A DNA stretch of 64,000 bases from Thiohalophilus thiocyanatoxydans (GCF_004366735.1 NZ_SOQX01000007.1:91266-155265), one strand, 5' to 3'. Counted from the first letter of the stretch, positions 46,093 through 55,320 are shown. Made by a program: numbers and translations. Notes: a model not told the origin generated them from the sequence alone.

Positions 46093-46114
46093 AGGCACAT
46101 CATCTGATGTGCCT
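46093..46114 (-). terminator. Intrinsic terminator of the PstS-like gene
   Basis: Perfect 10-bp stem AGGCACATCA/TGATGTGCCT with a 2-base loop; on the minus strand it is followed by a run of eight T. The stop codon is 27 bases before it. Confidence 0.88.
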
Positions 46115-46140
46115 CTTTTACTTCAGTAACGAACCGGGTT

Positions 46141-47049
46141 TTATATATTACTGCCGGCACCGGTTTGATAGACACCGGATTTGGTTGCCTTGTCATACTG
46201 ATCGAGCTGCTTCATCACCAGCGCCATCGCTTCCGTATAGGGTACCGTGCCCTGTTGGCGAATGATTTTCTGGCCTTCCTCGCTGACCGCATAGCGGATA
46301 AAGTCCTTGACCTTCTGATCGGATGCACCCCGTTGGGTTACCAGGTACAACGGCCGGTATAGCACATACTCGCCCGTTTTGATGTGCTCATAGCTGGGCT
46401 CGAAATCATTGAGCTTGAGGATCTTGAAGTCGCGTTTCTTGGCACTGCTGATCCCGGTCACCGCAATCGCATGAGGATTTTTCTCTACCGCGCTTTCCAC
46501 CGGACCGGAGGATTTCATCAGATTGTCGGTTTCGAATTCCTGATTGAAATTATTGAATACCAGCTCGCGCAGGGTCCGCCCGACACCGGATAATTTGCCG
46601 CGCCGTGCATACAGTTCGATCGGCGCATCATTACCGCCCAGCTCCTTCCAGTTGGTAATCTTGCCCAGATAGAGCTCCTTGAGCTGTTCGAAGGTAATAT
46701 TATCGACCGGATTGTCATTGTGAGTCACCACCACCAGCGCATCCCAGGCAACCGGAATCTGATGGGCATTACGCTCGTCATCACGACTCTCCAGCGACGT
46801 GCGGCAGGCGCCGCCGATATCGATATTCCCCGCGGCGGCGTTACGGATACCCTTGGTCGCGCCGCCACCGGCGATACCGATGTTGATACCGGTTTTGGCT
46901 TCATACGCCTTGGCCAGCTCGGCCATGAAGGCTTTTTTGGTAATCCCGCAGCCGGCCCAGTTCAAATCCGCGGCCGCTTCGTCCGCGCCCGCGCCGGCCA
47001 CCAGGCCGACTAGCAGTGCGCACACAGATAAAAGTTGAAAACGTCTCAT
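46141..47049 (-). CDS. PstS-like phosphate-type substrate-binding protein
   Basis: A 302-residue periplasmic binding protein. A signal peptide (FQLLSVCALLVGLVAGAGA) is followed by the PstS-family fold, with GGGATKGIRNAAAGNIDIGGACR as the phosphate-loop region and TFEQLKELYLGKITNWKELGG as the family signature. No pstCAB genes are adjacent. Orphan binding proteins of this type are often used in sensing or attachment. GGGGAGATTTCACC precedes the ATG. Confidence 0.88.
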   Translation of the reverse strand: MRRFQLLSVCALLVGLVAGAGADEAAADLNWAGCGITKKAFMAELAKAYEAKTGINIGIAGGGATKGIRNAAAGNIDIGGACRTSLESRDDERNAHQIPVAWDALVVVTHNDNPVDNITFEQLKELYLGKITNWKELGGNDAPIELYARRGKLSGVGRTLRELVFNNFNQEFETDNLMKSSGPVESAVEKNPHAIAVTGISSAKKRDFKILKLNDFEPSYEHIKTGEYVLYRPLYLVTQRGASDQKVKDFIRYAVSEEGQKIIRQQGTVPYTEAMALVMKQLDQYDKATKSGVYQTGAGSNI

Positions 47050-47265
47050 TGGTGAAATCTCCCCTGGATGGTTCTTGGTATGGTATCGGCGATTTCAGGC
47101 AGGACCTTAGAAACAGGCAGCCGATTATGAGGAAGACGTCACACTTAAAGAATTATTCCATGCAATTGAATTTTATAATATTTTAATACTCTTACTTTTA
47201 TAAAACCCAACAGCAAGCCAGACAGAACACCGGCTGCTTTTTCAAGCGGCGTTGACGGCCGGCAT

Positions 47266-49284
47266 TCAGACTCGCCAGCCGTATTCTTCCGCCTTCTGGC
47301 GAGCCAGTGCGGGGACATCTGTCGCGACAAAATGCTTGTGCAGGATTTGCACGCCGACCATGTGATTAATCACGGCATCGAGTTTCACCTGGGTCGACGC
47401 GGTGGTCTCCTCGGCCTCGTGCAGTTCGAACAGCGCCCTGACCCCGTCCTTGTCCAGTACTCCGGCCTCCTCGATGGCCTCGTCCGACAGGTAGTTGTCC
47501 GACAGGACCTTGAGAGCCGCCCATTTGTCCGGATCGGTGTGCGCCGGCGGCGCCATGAAGGCGAACTTTTCCCGCTCGTAGAGGGTGGTGGGCAGGATCC
47601 CCTTCATCGCCTCACGCAGCACGTATTTCTCGGTGCGCCCCTTGATGCGCATGGAGGGCGGCAGCTGGGCGCAGTATTCCGCCAGATGGTGATCCAGAAA
47701 CGGCGGTCGCGCCTCCATCGAGTTGGCCATGTCCACCCGATCGCCGCCCCAGGTGAGGATCTGTCCTTCCAGCATGGTCTTGATCCAGACGTACTGCGCC
47801 TTGTCCAGCGGATGGCGCCCCTCCAGCATATCGCCGTCCAGGGCCTCGGCGATGGCCTGGCCGGGGGCATACCCCTCGACTTCCTGACGCAGATCGGCGG
47901 CCAGCAGGCCGGGCACATGGACCGCCGAGGCGAGCCAGGGCTGCAGGCAGCTGGGAGTAAAACCCATCAGTTCGTTCAGGGCCGGATCGCTGACCTCATC
48001 CTCGGCCAGCATGGCGCCCTGAAACAGCTTGTTGGCCTCGGCCAGGATAGCCTCCCATTCGGCCCGCTCCGCCGGCGACAGGGTATCCATACCGTGCAGG
48101 AACATGTCGCGGCGAAAAGCCGGATAGCCGCCGAACAGTTCGTCGGAGCCTTCGCCGGTGACGACCACTTTATAACCGGCCTTGTTGACGTGCCGGCTCA
48201 TCAGCATCTTGGCCACACCCAGGGTGTTGTAGATCGTGCGCTCGGTATGCCAGAGGGTCTCCTCGAAGTTTTCATACAGGTGACCGGCGTTGAGCAGCAT
48301 CACATCCTGATCGGCACCGACCGACTCGGCCATCTCGGTGGCAATCGGGGTCTCGTCGTAATCGGCATCATCAAAACCGATGGTGAAAGCCTTGACCGGT
48401 GACTGCTGGCTGGCCGCCGCCATGCCCAGCGTGGAACAGGAGTCGATCCCGCCGGAGAGATAACAGGCCACCGGCACATCCGCCTCCAGGCGCAACTGTA
48501 CCGCCTGCAGCAGCTCCTTGCGGACGCCTTCGATATAGTATTCCTCGTCATCGCGATCGTTTTTCAGCCGCTCGCTTTGTAACGGAAAGTCCATGTCCCA
48601 GTACTTCTGATCGGTGACCTGGAACTTGCCGTGCTTGCGCTCGATAATCACCACATGACCGGGCTTGACCTGATTGATGTTGTCAAATGCCGTACTGCCG
48701 GGCACCGTGGTCTGCATCAATTGATGAAACACGCCTTTGGCGTTGAAGCGGCGCGGGACATCGGGATGGGCGAACAGCACCTTGAGCTCGGAGCCGAACA
48801 CGATCTTGTCGCCGGTGTCGGTCCAGTACAGCGGTTTGACGCCGAACCGATCCCGGATCAGCATCAGCCGATCATGCTGTTTGTCATACAGGGCGAAGGC
48901 GAACTCGCCGCGCAGATGCGGCAGCATGTCCTCCAGCCCCAGACGCGGATAGAGATGCAATACCATCTCCGAATCGCTCTTGGCCCGAAAGCGCGCACCC
49001 TTGAGGGTCAGTTCGGCACGAATCCGCTTGTAGTCGTAAAACTCGCCATTATGTGCCAGTAACAGATTTTCATCGGCGGACATAAACGGCTGACGGGCGC
49101 GCTCTTCATTGAGATCGATAATCGACAGCCGGGCATGGGAGAACCCCACCCCCTGATCATCCAGGGTCTTGTAACCGAAGCCGTCGGGACCGCGATGGTG
49201 CTGTATCGCCGCCATGTTAACCAGCAACTGCGGGTCGATTTTCTGTTCGGGGTTGGCGTGAAAAATTCCGGCTATGCCACACAT
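47266..49284 (-). CDS. asnB: Asparagine synthase, glutamine-hydrolysing
   Basis: A 672-residue AsnB-type enzyme. The class II glutaminase domain starts with the catalytic Cys2 (MCGIAGIFH) and has the HHRGPDG loop. The synthetase domain has the pyrophosphate loop SGGIDSCSTLGMA and GEGSDELFGGYPAFRR. It converts aspartate, glutamine and ATP to asparagine, or amidates another carboxylate. The extra length at the C-terminus compared with E. coli AsnB (554 residues) is shared by AsnB1-type homologues. It stands alone between repeat regions. Confidence 0.92.
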   Translation of the reverse strand: MCGIAGIFHANPEQKIDPQLLVNMAAIQHHRGPDGFGYKTLDDQGVGFSHARLSIIDLNEERARQPFMSADENLLLAHNGEFYDYKRIRAELTLKGARFRAKSDSEMVLHLYPRLGLEDMLPHLRGEFAFALYDKQHDRLMLIRDRFGVKPLYWTDTGDKIVFGSELKVLFAHPDVPRRFNAKGVFHQLMQTTVPGSTAFDNINQVKPGHVVIIERKHGKFQVTDQKYWDMDFPLQSERLKNDRDDEEYYIEGVRKELLQAVQLRLEADVPVACYLSGGIDSCSTLGMAAASQQSPVKAFTIGFDDADYDETPIATEMAESVGADQDVMLLNAGHLYENFEETLWHTERTIYNTLGVAKMLMSRHVNKAGYKVVVTGEGSDELFGGYPAFRRDMFLHGMDTLSPAERAEWEAILAEANKLFQGAMLAEDEVSDPALNELMGFTPSCLQPWLASAVHVPGLLAADLRQEVEGYAPGQAIAEALDGDMLEGRHPLDKAQYVWIKTMLEGQILTWGGDRVDMANSMEARPPFLDHHLAEYCAQLPPSMRIKGRTEKYVLREAMKGILPTTLYEREKFAFMAPPAHTDPDKWAALKVLSDNYLSDEAIEEAGVLDKDGVRALFELHEAEETTASTQVKLDAVINHMVGVQILHKHFVATDVPALARQKAEEYGWRV

Positions 49285-49303
49285 AATCTGTTTAGTTAAC
49301 CTC

Positions 49304-49412
49304 TATTAAGTCGTAAGTCGTAAGTCGTAAGTCTTGAATCGTCAGTCGTCAGGAGAATGTCAGGTAGCGCTGCGCGCAACCTGACCTACGCCTCTGGCAC
49401 CTGGCACCTAGA
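49304..49412. repeat. 7-bp-period array with an inverted REP-like element
   Basis: Seven heptamers at 49304-49352 (TCGTAAG three times, then TCTTGAA and TCGTCAG twice). An inverted copy of the REP-like hairpin follows at 49353-49393, then short GGCACCT repeats reaching the stop codon of the carbamoyltransferase gene. The same composite (REP next to GGTGCC-type repeat) occurs at 19166-19233 in opposite orientation. Confidence 0.82.
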
Positions 49413-50457
49413 ACCTTACGAGGCTGGTCATGATGGCCATGCGCACATAGACCGCGCCGCGTGCCTGTGCGAAGTACCAGTTATGTTCCGTGTTATCCAG
49501 ATCGGTTGCCAGCTCTTCGCCCCGTGCCAGGGGATGCAGGATGATCGAACCGTCCTTCAGGGGTGAGCTGTCGTTCAGGCGATACTCGGTACCCAGCTCT
49601 TCATAGCTGTCGCCGACCCAGGCGATGGCGTTGATATAAACCACGTCCGTATCCGGCAACTGGGCGTCAAGATCGGCGGTCACGCGCAACTTGAGCCCGG
49701 CTTCCTCCAGCTCTTCCTTCTGACCTTTGGAGAAGGGCTGATCGGCATTACAGATGATCACCACCTCCTTGATTGCCGGGCTGAACAGGGCCAGGAACGA
49801 CAGCAGACTGCGTACCGTGCGCATCCGTCCCGGCACGCCGATCACACAGATACGGATCTTCTTGTCCGCCGGCGGGTTGTCCATTAAAAACTCCGGCCGC
49901 CATTTGGCGATGGCGTAGATATCCGCCAGCGCCTGGGTGGGGTGTTCGTCGGTGCCGTTGCCGGCATTGATGATCGGGATGCGCAACACATCCAGCATCT
50001 CGTAGATGGCCTCCTCGTTGGAGTCACGCAATACCACCACATCACCGTAATGGCTCATCATCTCGGCCACATCGTGGAGCGATTCGCCCTTGGCCACGCC
50101 GGTGGTCGACGGATCGGTAATGGAGATCACGTCGCCGCCCAGCCGGTGCCAGACACTTTCAAACGAGAGTCGGGTTCGGGTACTGGGCTCGTAAAAGGCG
50201 CTGATCAGGATTTTTCCTGTCAGCGGAAACTGGCCCATGGTCTGGGTGGTTTCGAATTTGGCCGCCAGCCGACACAACTGGATCGCCTGCTCGCGGCTGA
50301 ACTGTTTGCCCGAGACCACCGACCGGTTGGCCAGATCGGCCAGGGAGGCCGGATCCTCCGGGATCTGATCCATCAGCGACATCGGCATATCCAGCCCGTC
50401 TGTCCAGTTACCGGGCTCGATACGTTCATCAAGTTTGGGATGTGTTTTATCTACCAT
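49408..50457 (-). CDS. Aspartate-carbamoyltransferase homologue with altered second-substrate site
   Basis: A 349-residue carbamoyltransferase. The carbamoyl-phosphate site is intact: PSTRTR (91-96), Lys123 in VAKGES, HPTQ (172-175) and HPL (308-310). The aspartate-binding R-x-Q segment expected after DVVY (about 277-282) is replaced by INAIAWVGDS, and the HPLPR loop is HPLAR. The enzyme therefore probably carbamoylates, or releases carbamoyl phosphate from, something other than aspartate. The start at 50457 overlaps the stop of a 40-codon gene (ATGGTAG). The operon also encodes a symporter, an amidase and an M20 hydrolase. A typical pyrimidine-pathway PyrB is the alternative. Confidence 0.88.
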   Translation of the reverse strand: MVDKTHPKLDERIEPGNWTDGLDMPMSLMDQIPEDPASLADLANRSVVSGKQFSREQAIQLCRLAAKFETTQTMGQFPLTGKILISAFYEPSTRTRLSFESVWHRLGGDVISITDPSTTGVAKGESLHDVAEMMSHYGDVVVLRDSNEEAIYEMLDVLRIPIINAGNGTDEHPTQALADIYAIAKWRPEFLMDNPPADKKIRICVIGVPGRMRTVRSLLSFLALFSPAIKEVVIICNADQPFSKGQKEELEEAGLKLRVTADLDAQLPDTDVVYINAIAWVGDSYEELGTEYRLNDSSPLKDGSIILHPLARGEELATDLDNTEHNWYFAQARGAVYVRMAIMTSLVRF

Positions 50458-50573
50458 AACTGTTCTTTTTTCCAGTCTCTTATCCATAAATAAATCAGTA
50501 TCAGTGGTGTCACCGCGGACATGGCCACGGCGGCGGTCACCACCCACGCGAGAACCGTCACACCCGCGGTCAT
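50451..50573 (-). CDS. 40-residue membrane protein, likely symporter accessory subunit
   Basis: A short gene bridging its neighbours. Its ATG overlaps the stop of the symporter gene (ATGA) and its stop overlaps the start of the carbamoyltransferase gene (ATGGTAG). The product has one hydrophobic helix (residues 4-30: VTVLAWVVTAAVAMSAVTPL and onward) and a basic, Trp-containing tail (WIRDWKKEQLW). Small single-helix partners are known for some sodium:solute symporters, and position makes that the likely role here. Double overlap and a clear topology support it as a real gene. Confidence 0.78.
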   Translation of the reverse strand: MTAGVTVLAWVVTAAVAMSAVTPLILIYLWIRDWKKEQLW

Positions 50574-52012
50574 GATGGACTGCCCTCCCTGCTCTGTCGT
50601 AACTGTTCCCAGTCGAACCAACTATGTGACATAGCGGTGTTAATCAACACCACCGACATCGAAACCACGGCGGACACCAGTGCCGCCACATAAAAGCCGA
50701 TGAAATGATAGGCCAGAAGCCCGCTGCCGATACCCAGCAGCATCGCCAGCAGCGCCCCCGTGGCCGTGGTCCTTCTCCAGTATAGTCCAGCCACAACCGG
50801 CCAGATGGTGCTGGCGACAAATGCGCCCAGATAATGCAGCAGGCTGGCCAGGGTGGTGATACGCGGCAGACAGATCAACCAGGTAATAATCCCCAGTATA
50901 ATCACGATGCGCTTGGCCATAATGCGCAGTTTCTCATCACTGGCCCCGGGGTTGAGGTGTCCGCGATAGATGTCCTGCAGAACCAGGTCACTGGTTGCCG
51001 CCAGCAGCGAGTCGAGGCTGGAGGCCAGTGCCGAAAAGACAATAATAAACACCAGCACCGCGCCCCCGAAGCCGAGGAGCTCCGCCGCCACCATCGGTCC
51101 GACCATGTCCGCGGCCGGCACGTTCAACCCCAGGGCGGGCGCGGCCAGGGCGATAAATCCGGCGACGATCGGGATCGGCACCCAGATGATCCCCGCCAGC
51201 AGATAGGCCCGAAAGCCGACATCCTTGCGAAAGGCGAAGGCGCGCGACCACCAGACATTGGAGTGGAATATCTCGCCGATACCGAACAGCAGGTTATTGA
51301 ACAGGAACATGACTGCGGCCGGCATCAGCAGGTTGAGCAGTTCCGGGCGCTCGGCCAGCAGGCTTTCATGCATGGCATCAAAGCCGATCTTGTTAATGGT
51401 GAGGATCGCCAGCACCACGACACCGCCGATGATCAGCAGGGTCTGGATAAAGTCGGTGCCGATGACCGCCCGCAACCCGCCCAGCAGCGTGTACAACACG
51501 CAAATGGTCAGGATGACCGTCATTCCCAGCCGGTAATCGATCCCGGTCAGCGCATGGATCAACACCCCGCCGGCCATGCCCAGGCTGATCAACCAGCCGA
51601 TGGCATAGCAAAGCGAGATCACCAGAAAGACCCGCCAGGTCCAGGTTCCGTAACGCAGGCGGATAAAGTCACCGCTGGTATAACCGAACGGCAGCAATTG
51701 ACGAATCCGCCGGGCCAGCGGCGCAAACAGCATCAGCCCGACCGACCCCAGTGAATAGCCGAGCATGCCCCAGATACCCAGCTGAAAAGCCAGTTGCGGC
51801 GCCACCATGGTGGTATTGCTGGTCACCCAGGTGGCCATGGCCGTGGCGGTCCCCAGCGCCATACCCACCCGGCGGCCGGCCAGCATGTAGTCGTCCAGAT
51901 GCCTGGCCTTGCGTCCCCAGAACCAGCCCAGCCAGACCCAGATGACGCTGAAGATCGCCAGGATCAACCAGCCAACATTGGCGTCGAGTATCGCGGAGTT
52001 GACGCTATTCAT
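50570..52012 (-). CDS. Sodium:solute symporter (SSS family)
   Basis: A 480-residue inner-membrane transporter with about 13 helices. Family features are the N-terminal DDYMLAGRRVG, TAMATWVTSNTTM and the central GLRAVIGTDFIQTLLII signature. The substrate is not evident; operon partners that hydrolyse ureido and amide bonds suggest uptake of a nitrogenous compound such as a hydantoin, ureide or pyrimidine product. It overlaps both neighbours by four bases, so the operon is translationally coupled throughout. Confidence 0.92.
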   Translation of the reverse strand: MNSVNSAILDANVGWLILAIFSVIWVWLGWFWGRKARHLDDYMLAGRRVGMALGTATAMATWVTSNTTMVAPQLAFQLGIWGMLGYSLGSVGLMLFAPLARRIRQLLPFGYTSGDFIRLRYGTWTWRVFLVISLCYAIGWLISLGMAGGVLIHALTGIDYRLGMTVILTICVLYTLLGGLRAVIGTDFIQTLLIIGGVVVLAILTINKIGFDAMHESLLAERPELLNLLMPAAVMFLFNNLLFGIGEIFHSNVWWSRAFAFRKDVGFRAYLLAGIIWVPIPIVAGFIALAAPALGLNVPAADMVGPMVAAELLGFGGAVLVFIIVFSALASSLDSLLAATSDLVLQDIYRGHLNPGASDEKLRIMAKRIVIILGIITWLICLPRITTLASLLHYLGAFVASTIWPVVAGLYWRRTTATGALLAMLLGIGSGLLAYHFIGFYVAALVSAVVSMSVVLINTAMSHSWFDWEQLRQSREGSPS

Positions 52013-52761
52013 GCCACGACCTTATTGATCTCCTTGATCGCTTCATCGGTGGTCATGACCCGCGAGTAGCGATCCTTGACCGTACGAATGGTCGCCGTGT
52101 GCAGCTCCGGGGTCACCGTGGTGCAACCGTCGGCGATCAACGTGGTATAGAAACCGAGATCACTGGCATCGCGAATGGTCGTGGAGACACACTCGTTAGT
52201 ATAGACACCGCAGACAAACAGGCCGGTGACGCCCATGTTGCGCAGCACATATTCCAGATTGGTGGCATTGAACACACCACTGGCGCTTTTGTTAATCACG
52301 ATCTCATCACCCTGAGGAGCGACTTCCGGGAGGAACTCGGCCTCCTTGGAATCGGGCGCCGCATGCAGGCCGAGCCGCTTGTGGCCGGGACTGCGATCCC
52401 GCCCGTCCCGGGTCAGGGACTGAATCCGGATATGAATCACTTCCAGCTTGTTGGCGCGAAAGCTGTCCTGCAGGCGCCGCACATTGGGCAACACCGTATT
52501 CTCCAGCGAGTCAAAATAGAACTCCTCGGCCTCATGCGGCATCTGCTCCCGATCCACATTGGCAAACACGCCGTACCCGCGCGCGGCATCCAGATATTGC
52601 AAATCGATCACCAGCAGGGCGGTATGATGTTCCTCCAGCGACTGCTGGATCGCCTGAACCGGGGTAATCGACTTGCGGTACTTTTCCTCAAGGGGATCGA
52701 CTTCCAGAAATTCCGGGTTCAGATCCAGATCTTCACTGAGATCATATGTCTCATCGGTCAT
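52009..52761 (-). CDS. Isochorismatase-family cysteine hydrolase
   Basis: A 250-residue amidohydrolase with the complete triad: Asp53 (LLVIDLQ), Lys158 (INKSASGVF) and Cys191 (VYTNECVSTT). Relatives include N-carbamoylsarcosine amidase and the ureidoacrylate hydrolase RutB, which release ammonia and CO2 from carbamoylated amines. The 45-residue acidic N-terminus is longer than usual. It overlaps the M20 hydrolase and the symporter genes by four bases each. The substrate is probably a ureido acid; this is inference from context. Confidence 0.9.
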   Translation of the reverse strand: MTDETYDLSEDLDLNPEFLEVDPLEEKYRKSITPVQAIQQSLEEHHTALLVIDLQYLDAARGYGVFANVDREQMPHEAEEFYFDSLENTVLPNVRRLQDSFRANKLEVIHIRIQSLTRDGRDRSPGHKRLGLHAAPDSKEAEFLPEVAPQGDEIVINKSASGVFNATNLEYVLRNMGVTGLFVCGVYTNECVSTTIRDASDLGFYTTLIADGCTTVTPELHTATIRTVKDRYSRVMTTDEAIKEINKVVA

Positions 52762-54002
52762 ACTTGCTGTTCTCCGGCTATTTTATACAGCGCATTGAGC
52801 ATCACATTGGCGCCGCGCTCGATATCCACCAGTTCGGTCCATTCGGCCGAGGAATGACTGCGTCCGCCCTTGCTGGGCACAAACACCATGGCGGCGCGGG
52901 CGATGCGGGCCATCATCTGGGTATCGTGGGCGGCGCCACTGGCCATGATCAAGGGTTCATGCTTCAACTGTTTGGCCACCTCTTCCAGATCATTGACCAG
53001 ACCCAGATCACATTTGACCGGATCAATCTCGCTTAAAATCTTGAATTCGAACATCAGATTGCGCCGCCGGGCGATGGCCGACAACGCCTTGCGAAACGCA
53101 TGCTGCAGATCCTCGAGGGTATGCGCGTCGGTATCGCGCGCTTCCAGGGAAAACTCGACCCGCCCCGGTACCACGTTGGGCGCCCCCGGCTTGATATCGA
53201 CCCGGCCGATGGTGGCCACGCTGCGTGCCGAACCGTTCTCTTCCAGGATGCGCTGAATCTCACTGGAAAATTCCGCCAGCCCCTGAAACGCATCGTTGCG
53301 CATATGCATGGGCGTGGTCCCGGCGTGGTTGGCGGTGCCGATCAGGCTCACCTCCCATTTGAACAGGCCGGCGATGGCATCCACCACGCCGACACTCAGT
53401 CCCATCTGATCCAGAATCGGTCCCTGTTCGATATGCAATTCCACAAAGGCGTGAATCGCTTCCGGCCGGTAACGGGCGTGTAACGCATGCATGGCATCAT
53501 AGCCGTTTTGTTGCATCGCCTCGCTCAGTGTCACCCCATCCAGATCCACCGCCTGGTGAATCGATTCGGGGGTCAGCTGACCGGCGATCGCCTGGGAGCC
53601 GGCCATGCCGCCGAAACGGCCCTCTTCATCGGTAAAGGAGATCACTTCCAGCGGGTGGCGCAGCGGCAGATTCTGCTCCTTGATACAGCGCAGACACTCC
53701 AGTCCCACCAGCACACCCAGCGCGCCATCCAGATGTCCCGCCGCGGGGACCGTATCCAGATGCGAGCCGGTGACGACCGCCGGGGTTTCATCGTCCCAGT
53801 TGAGCCGGCCATGGATGTTGGCCGCCCCGTCTTCATAGACTTCCAGCCCGGCCTCTTCCAGTTGCTGTTTGAACCAGGCGCGGCCTTCCATGTCGCCTTC
53901 GGTAAAGGCCATACGGTACAGGCCATGATCCTCCCGTCGGCCGATGGCCGAGAGCGTTTCAATATCCTGCTGCAGGCGGGTGGTATTAATCGATAAAGTC
54001 AC
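52758..54002 (-). CDS. M20-family carbamoylase / allantoate amidohydrolase-type hydrolase
   Basis: A 414-residue Zn-dependent hydrolase of the HyuC/AllC/beta-ureidopropionase group. Metal ligands are visible as His81 (GSHLDTVP), Asp92 (GHLDGALG), Glu127 (TDEEGRF) and the later His in ELHIEQGP. The dimer-interface motif GTANHAGTTPM is present. Enzymes of this group cleave N-carbamoyl amino acids or ureides. It is the first enzyme of the overlapping operon. No hydantoinase or dihydropyrimidinase gene lies in the window. Confidence 0.93.
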   Translation of the reverse strand: MTLSINTTRLQQDIETLSAIGRREDHGLYRMAFTEGDMEGRAWFKQQLEEAGLEVYEDGAANIHGRLNWDDETPAVVTGSHLDTVPAAGHLDGALGVLVGLECLRCIKEQNLPLRHPLEVISFTDEEGRFGGMAGSQAIAGQLTPESIHQAVDLDGVTLSEAMQQNGYDAMHALHARYRPEAIHAFVELHIEQGPILDQMGLSVGVVDAIAGLFKWEVSLIGTANHAGTTPMHMRNDAFQGLAEFSSEIQRILEENGSARSVATIGRVDIKPGAPNVVPGRVEFSLEARDTDAHTLEDLQHAFRKALSAIARRRNLMFEFKILSEIDPVKCDLGLVNDLEEVAKQLKHEPLIMASGAAHDTQMMARIARAAMVFVPSKGGRSHSSAEWTELVDIERGANVMLNALYKIAGEQQV

Positions 54003-54538
54003 ACAGACTCCTTGATATGATAGCGACGGTTGCCGATCAAAATGGCGACCAGAATCGCAATGAACACAATCGCCCCGGCGCTGAAAAACCCCAGGGCGCG
54101 GGACAGGGGATGATGGTCTATCTCCACCTTCACGGTATCAGACCAATCGCCCGTCGATCCGTCCACCCCGACGGTTCTGGCCCGGTAATAATAGATGCCG
54201 TCAGAGCGACCGGTGACCACGGTCGCGCGATCGCGGCCCTGGTAAAGTTCGCGCGCCTCATCAAACGCGGGGTTATCGGCCTCCTCGATCTCAAAGCGAA
54301 CCTCTTTGTCCCCATTTTCCCATTTCAGTTGATAATAGCCGGCGGTCGCCACATCGCTATCGCTCTCCAGCTCAATGGCGCTCGCCGGCGAGGCGACAAA
54401 AAACAGCGGAATCAAGGTGAGAATGCGCAGGCGTTCACGCAGCGACTTGCGGACGGAACCCCCATCAGACGCTGACAGAAGCCTGGCCCGACGGGCTGTA
54501 CGGCTTGTTGGCTCAGAAGAATTCAATGAATCATCCAT
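53999..54538 (-). CDS. Membrane protein with FN3-like periplasmic domain
   Basis: About 179 residues. An internal signal-like segment (LRILTLIPLFFVASPASA) lies unusually far from the start, about 40 residues in. It is followed by a fibronectin-III-like domain (YYQLKWENGDKEVRFEIEEA... GIYYYRARTVGVDGSTGDWSD) and a C-terminal helix (AGAIVFIAILVAILIG) with a short basic tail. The start at 54538 is uncertain because no good ribosome site is visible. Its end overlaps the M20 gene start by four bases, so it belongs to the operon. A role in substrate capture is possible. Confidence 0.68.
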   Translation of the reverse strand: MDDSLNSSEPTSRTARRARLLSASDGGSVRKSLRERLRILTLIPLFFVASPASAIELESDSDVATAGYYQLKWENGDKEVRFEIEEADNPAFDEARELYQGRDRATVVTGRSDGIYYYRARTVGVDGSTGDWSDTVKVEIDHHPLSRALGFFSAGAIVFIAILVAILIGNRRYHIKESV

Positions 54539-55320
54539 TATTTTCACTGCATTCGGGCAAGTGTTCCGGATCACATCGGCCGTGCCGGCGCAGTGAAATG
54601 TTGTTGATCTATTCTGCCATGACTGACTGTAAAATTCATATTAGCGCTAAAATTCTAGTCAAAAGAATAACTTATTGCCAGATACGTACCATGGCACGGG
54701 AACGCGCCGCAGCCCGATGCCCGGATTTTGTCCGCCGGGACGCTGCGGCCCCATTCCGTCAGGGTTATGGCCGCCTTGCCTGTCCCCGCGCCCAAACAGG
54801 AAAGCGTTCGGCCGAGAGCTTATATATTGGTATACCCGTCCCCCTGATCGAGATCGGCATCGGCGGGCTCACCCGCCTGATGCGAACGGGCGCCTGCTCC
54901 GGTGACGACAAGCCCGGCTTGTCCGGCGACGCAGGCGTGGAAGCTGTTTGCACCAACCCCAACCAGGGCAACAGAACCGGTGAAATGACGATTTTTTGAG
55001 CGCGTTATACTCGATCTAAATATAAGTGAATTTTATTTTGGATCCGAACCCCGTGGCAGGGTTTAAAATCGAGCTCAATCCGCTATAGTTTCACCGCGCC
55101 GCGCACAAGCTAAAACCCCGATAAAAAACAGATGGTTAGTCGGGCCTTGCTATCTCGCCAAGGATAGAGTCAGGGATCACGCACTATCCCCGGATGGATA
55201 CGGTTATTGTATAATCATTTTAGTATATAATTATCTTATAACCTTTTAATAACGCTGATTAGTCACTGTGCGGGGGTCTCCCTATAATCCCGCACCCCAT
55301 TAAAAAGGCTAGGTTTGACG
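54539..55320. other. 780-bp non-coding region upstream of soeA
   Basis: No supported gene; a plus-strand frame at 54505-54999 has no recognisable content. The part from 55020 is AT-rich and probably carries the soeA promoter; a TATAAT box is at 55283-55288, inside a TGCGGG/CCCGCA dyad. Confidence 0.5.

Noticed and set aside
54505..54999. Plus-strand frame between the ureido operon and soeA
   Set aside because: It overlaps the start of the FN3 gene on the other strand, and its sequence shows no domain or signal.
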